Assembly (NCBI GenBank): GCA_021613335.1
Contig: JAJTWR010000263.1
Coordinates: 2,192,501-2,256,500 of the forward strand
Length of the DNA stretch: 64,000 bases
Source of the DNA: Whitmania pigra
Taxonomy: Eukaryota > Annelida > Clitellata > Hirudinida > Haemopidae
Direction of reading: 5' to 3'
Positions 59,124-64,000 of the stretch are shown piece by piece. Under the pieces are notes generated by a model. That model did not search any database, had not been told where the DNA came from, and worked only from the letters and a program-made list of their open reading frames with translations. How positions within the stretch are numbered: position 1 is the first letter of the stretch; every line of letters starts with the position of its first letter. Made by a program: the position numbers and the translations under genes.

Positions 59124-60923
59124 AATGGCTGTGATATGTCTTAATCAAATGGTTATTTTGTTTGGACATTTTTTGTTTGGTTGTTAAGTTTTTGTTTAAT
59201 GTATGTCCAATCTCATTAACTTTCATTGCATCAGATGACCTTAGATTTAACCCAATGACCTCATAAAGCCTCTCATCCTAGTCTAATTATTTTTATGCCT
59301 CTCTTTTCTCAGCTATCCAGCTACGTCATCAATGAGTTGTTTATTCTTTGTTTTGATTTTAATCATGACTCATTTTTCTCTCATGTTTGCTTGGGCATGT
59401 TTTCTAGCTTAAGAATTGAAAGCAGTATTTTAAAGTTTGTTGCTAAAACCTTAACTTGAATGGAGAACACAACAGTGGTCCAAAAATTCAAAATTTGGTT
59501 TCTCTCAGTGGCAACTACTACTACTACTGTTAAATTATTTTAGCTGACCACAAGGTATCTGTTGTCGGTTGTTTTTTGCCAGATCAATGGCTGTCATTCT
59601 TGATTGTCGATTTATTTTCTGCTGCGTGTACTGAGCATTCGTCATTTCACATTATTTGCATGCAGGCCTGTTTGCCTCTGCTGATTCATTATTTTCTTTT
59701 CTGGGCAAGTAGAAGCTCATTTGCACTGTTAAATAGCAATCATATCAATGTGACATTGTTCAATGTAGATGATTTGATATTTCTATTTCAATTATGTTTT
59801 TTCATCATCTGCTTTTGCCCATAAAATTATTGTTTACATTTGTGTCTATTTTATTATACTATGCATTCTGCATCATTATCATCATCATTATCATGTTTAT
59901 CATAGCCTTGGGAAGCATATTTTTAGGGTGGGAATTATTGCCATGACTGGTTATCGGCTGGGTTGTTTTGGTTGTATGCCTAGTTGATAGTAATTCTACA
60001 AGAATATGTTTTATTTTTTCTCACGAAATGTGTCAAGTGATAGCTATTTATTATATTCTGAGGTTCGTACATTAAAAGAATTTCAATTTTAGAATAATTG
60101 TTTGTAGCTTATTATATTGCTCTTAGTTGACAAGAGGGCAAGGCTTGCTTAATTTATTTAAATATGATAAAATGCATTTGAATTTTTCTGTTTTAGATGA
60201 AAGTCTTTTTTTTAATGGAATTTTGTGAATGAATTTTACTTTAATTTATTGGTCAATATATTGCAGAATATATGGACTCAAAACAGTTTTCTGTTTGCTT
60301 TTGGGATTTGCAAATTATTGCAGGATTTTTGAGATGTTTATCAGCATTACTTCAACTCTTTAGTTCATAAGATAAAATTGCAGGCTAGCCGAATGGGTTA
60401 CGTGCCTGCATATGGCGGCAATGGCAACAGTCGTAATGTGGCGTGTTCGAAACCCAGCCTGCACTGCCGCCAGCGCCCCTGGGAAGGAACGCTATATAAA
60501 TGGTTACAAGAAGCGCCTCTGACGCTGTGTATATGGCGTTATATAAATGAAGCTACAATTACAATAAGAAAAGTATAGCTTGTAAGTTTACTTTAATTTC
60601 GCATTCTGATCGCTAAGATGAACTACAAACTTTGCTTAAGTATTGAGAATATTTCAATAATACTCTGTACTACGAGGATGTGGTGTTTCAGTTAAATAGT
60701 CTTAAAGAGGTAAGAAGACGCCTGGCAGTTAAATAATTAGAAAACAAACTGTTTATAAATATTCGGATTAGACTTGATAATGAAATGCGATGAAAATATA
60801 AATTTTAATATGCATGCACAATTTTATTTTGGGTTGCAAACAGCGATTAGGCACACCTTGATTTGTTTTCAAATTTCCTGATACTAATAATATGTGTGAT
60901 TTGCTTGCGGTATAAATTAGGAA
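59124..60923. other. RSK 3' UTR and RSK-COG7 intergenic region
   Basis: A+T-rich with no coding exon. No clean AATAAA close to the RSK stop was found. SINE-2 (60381-60572) occupies the middle. Confidence 0.45.
60381..60572 (+). mobile_element. SINE-2 (tRNA-derived), fullest copy
   Basis: The A box TAGCCGAATGGGTTACG and B box TGTTCGAAACCCAGC are both intact and spaced as in a tRNA. They are followed by a unique body with a repeated TATATAAATG motif and a short ACAATTACAATA tail. Related copies: 40826-41000 (-), 43773-43985 (+), 63145-63240 (-). Confidence 0.85.
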
Positions 60924-63900
60924 ATGGTCTGTTAAATGCTGTAGTGGTTGTTTTGCTATGAAATGTATGTTATGTTGTTCTTTTTTTAAAGGATTATTCA
61001 AAGTTCAGCGAGGAAGATTTTGACTCAAAAACTTGGATTAATGCAGCCTTCAAAATTCATAAAGAAGGAACCTTAGAAGTTTGTACAAACAATCTTCTCT
61101 CAATATTGGTAAAACAAATATTGTGCTCATGATGTGGTAATTTGATTCACCCCCTTGCAGCAATATGCCACCAATTTAGTGATGAAGTTGCAAATGTTTA
61201 TGCAGGTAAGTACATTCTGTATGATATCCAATTAAATAAAAAAAATTGGCAGATTTTGTAATTGTTTTTACTTTATTAATTTAACTTAATTGTTATTCTG
61301 TGCTTTTGATGAATTTTCACTCTTTATAAATATTTCTTGCAAATGTTTGATAGCAAAACCAAACTCGACAATGCCTGCTTTGCTTTTCTATCATTAATTT
61401 TCTCTTTTATATTCAGTCAATTTATTTCATATTACATTAGGTTTGGCTCATTTGTAATTGATTAACTAACTGGCCTTAAATTTGATAATAACATTAAATT
61501 TAGAATTATTTGCAAATTTCCAAATCTAATTTTGTTTTCATAGGAGGTAAGCAATGTTTTGGAAGATAATTGTCAACAAGTTGTCTCTAACTTGCCTAGG
61601 TTAGTCTTATATTACAAAGCCTCTGTTAATTATGGTATGGTCTCAAGAATTGTTTTGAACTTAATTATTAATTATATTATTATTGTTGTTTACTGAACAT
61701 TTATTTTGATAATTTATTATTTTGTAATGCTTTTATCATTGAGTTTTTTTGAAAGCTTAATGCTTTTTAATGCCTAAGGTAATATTTAATGACAATGATT
61801 TTTTTTTGTAGAGCTACCAAAGAATTGGAGGCATTGGGACAAGAAGTTTCTATGCTGCATGAGCAAATGAAGATGGTCAAATATGACATACAAAAGGTAC
61901 AAAAGGACAAATATGTTGTAACTAAATGAGTTGCATTTATTACTCCAGTCAAACATTTCTTTAGGTGGAGCATGAAACAGCAAATTCCATGCAAACTCTC
62001 CTTAAGTTGGATGTTGTCAAAGGTCGCATCAAACTGGCCTCTGATGCCCTCAGGGTTATCTCTTATGGCATAAAATTCATAAAATTATAAAAATTTGTTA
62101 TTACAATTATTATTATTATTGGAGCAACAAGTTGGTCAAAAATGCACAGAGGCAAACCCAAAGGAGTTCTTGTACACCATAAAAGAATGTACATCATTAC
62201 ATAAAATGGCCAAAATGTAAACATGGTAAAATAGTTAACTAAGAAATAGTAAAACCGTTAATGCCGAGTGGTGGGCAGCAGGAAAGATCTGTAAGAATCT
62301 TATTAATTTATTGTTTCAAAGTTTTAATTTATAATCGGAGATAGTCCATGATTTGTCATGCTTTGATAATGATTTGGTGCAGTTGCAGCTTTTTTGTAAT
62401 GATGAAATGATTAGTTGATATAAATGTGTTTTTTCAGGAAGCTGATAACTGGACAACATTGTCATCTGATGTTGAAGAAGTTTTTGGCAGTCAAGACATT
62501 GATGCTGTAAGTTTTTAAGTGAATAAGATAGATTTTGATTTTATGTCAATTGTAATTAATATTAATTTAAATATTTTTTGGAAAGTCTAAATTTTTTAAA
62601 GCCTTTTAAACTTCATCATAGGTCGCCAAGAAAATTGTTGGGATGCAGCAAAGCTTGGTTAGCTTTATATTTATAATTATATCCTATGCAACTGAGGATA
62701 AATCTAATCTATTAAATTTATACATTAAATTATTGAATCATTTGAATTTATGTCCGATTATTATATTTGATATTAAGCATTGACTTACTTGTTACAACAA
62801 CTCTTGTGTGAATGTAGCACATTCTTACCGATGTGCCGGATTACGCCGATCGATGCCAGTACTTGGAGATGTTAAAGAACAGACTCGAAGCAACGTCCAG
62901 CACAAGCATTGTTTCTGCTTTCTCATCTCAATCTTTAGGTGCTTATTTCAAAGTTTTATTCTTAATCAGGTCACAATTAAAGTCAGTATTAACAAATTAT
63001 CACTTAAGTCATAAATTTAATTCAAGTTAATTGCATTAAAAATAGTTTATTCAATTAATTATTATTGAAAGTCCTGTTGTTTAAGGAAGTTGTTGTTATT
63101 ATTCGAACCATGGTTGTACACGTAACACAGTGGTGCTTTTTGTTTGCCAAGGACACTCTTGGCAGTGAAAGCCGAGTTTCTAACATGTCTGTTGTCATTA
63201 TCACTGCAGTCATGCGAGCCATTCAGCCAATCTGCATGTTTAAAATTTTATTTACTTCATAAATTCTGCAGAATCGGCCCAGAAATTTGCTAAAATATTC
63301 CTGGATATTGAGCGTCTGCCTCAGCTATGTAAATATTACCACAAGTGTCACAAAGTAAGCTTGAAATTCACAATCATTTTTATTTTTCTATTGGCCATTA
63401 AAATTCAAAACAGAGCAAGTTACAAGACTTTTGGAAAGATTTGCAATCAGGTTTGCACAACACTGAAGAGGGTGTTAAAGAAATGCTGGATTCTTTCTAT
63501 GACCATCTTCTGATGTTCTGGCAAACACAGGTTCCATCTCAAGCTGTTGTGTGGCTACTTTTAGAATAGCACTGAGATGATAACATGTGATAAGATTATG
63601 TACTGTAACAAGTATTAATCTGATACATTTAAATTAATTTATTGAGAGTCTTATATAGAATATTATAGAATCTATATATATAGAATTATAGACAGGTTGA
63701 TGTTAGTTGTTTGATGTAGGTACGATGATTATTAAAAAAGGTTTATATGAAAAATGAACAAAAATAAACTTGATTGAGCTAAAAGGTATGATTGTATTTA
63801 TTTTAACAGGTGAAGTGGTGTGAGCAAGTATTTCCTGACCCAGTTTCCATTGTTTGTGACTTACTTTCTGATTCTCTCAACAACCTCAGTCCCTCACCAC

Positions 63901-63968
63901 ACTCAGTCATCAATGCCTGTGTCAAATCCTCATCTGATCCAGCTGAAATGTTGATTTCTTTGAAATCT
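60924..63968 (+). CDS. COG7: Conserved oligomeric Golgi complex subunit 7 (3' end beyond window)
   Basis: Exons: 60924-60926 (tentative ATG only), 60992-61078, 61161-61205, 61544-61599, 61812-61896, 61965-62054, 62438-62506, 62622-62657, 62818-62938, 63272-63354, 63414-63530, 63810-63968, continuing to the right. COG7 belongs to lobe B of the COG tether, which recycles Golgi glycosylation enzymes by retrograde vesicle capture. The product starts DYSKFSEEDFDSKTWINAAF, like the family start MDFSKF...WINAAF. It goes on with TNLVMKLQMFMQEV, EALGQEVSMLHEQM, EADNWTTLSSDVEEVF, DVPDYADRCQYLEMLKNRLE and YYHKCHK, collinear with human COG7. No ATG sits in the first full exon. The proposed start is an ATG directly before a GTCTGT donor at 60924, making a 65-nt intron; an upstream exon is the alternative. 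About the first 300 residues are present. Confidence 0.9.
63145..63240 (-). mobile_element. SINE-2, decayed reverse copy in COG7 intron 8
   Basis: Minus strand reads TTGGCTGAATGGCTCGCATG, then AATGACAACAGACATG, GAAACTCGGC and TTTCACTGCCAAGAG, in the same order as the 60381 copy. The tail is not recognisable. Confidence 0.65.
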
Positions 63969-64000
63969 GTTGGTTTAATTCTTTCTATTTATTTATTTAA

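Overview
This window is nuclear DNA from an intron-rich, A+T-rich invertebrate animal. It holds ten to eleven spliced protein-coding genes in about 64 kb, with mostly short GT-AG introns. The genes are animal genes: Mohawk homeobox, DYRK1, CCDC13, NDUFA8, two ASH2L genes, DDX5/17, epsin, WIPI, a membrane carbonic anhydrase, p90 RSK and COG7. Gene density, intron size and the conserved Mohawk C-terminal blocks would suit a compact invertebrate such as a tunicate, but I cannot fix the phylum. I assembled the exons by hand from splice sites, codon phase and recalled family alignments. Every multi-exon model listed keeps one open frame.

Layout, left to right: MKX (+, 0.9-4.4 kb); a gene-poor stretch; DYRK1 (+, 9.0-11.3); CCDC13 (-, 12.6-16.9), tail-to-tail with DYRK1; NDUFA8 (+, 17.8-18.9), head-to-head with CCDC13; ASH2L copy A (-, 19.4-22.8) and the diverged tandem copy B (-, 23.7-26.5); a near-perfect inverted repeat that copies exon 1 of copy B (26.4-27.3); DDX5/17 (-, 28.2-33.1), head-to-head with epsin (+, 34.8-38.9); WIPI/Atg18 (-, 39.7-44.9); a transposon-rich interval (45-49.5) with a complete-ended but internally deleted hAT element; carbonic anhydrase-like gene (-, 49.6-51.5), head-to-head with RSK (+, 52.9-59.1); COG7 (+, 60.9 to beyond the right edge).

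The genes are unrelated housekeeping and regulatory loci (transcription factor, kinases, chromatin, RNA helicase, endocytosis, autophagy, Golgi tethering, complex I), so no operon or gene-cluster logic is implied. The most notable points are: (1) tandem ASH2L paralogs, one of which has lost the C-terminal DPY30-binding helix; (2) a recent inverted duplication of that paralog's 5' end, with a zinc-ligand Cys codon changed to Phe; (3) a membrane carbonic anhydrase in which two of three zinc ligands are replaced; (4) a hAT element with exact 8-bp target duplications and a SINE fragment nested inside it; (5) two tRNA-derived SINE families; (6) two GC-AG introns; (7) a 44-bp tandem array that repeats a splice-donor sequence. 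I found no rRNA, intact tRNA, CRISPR array or viral gene.
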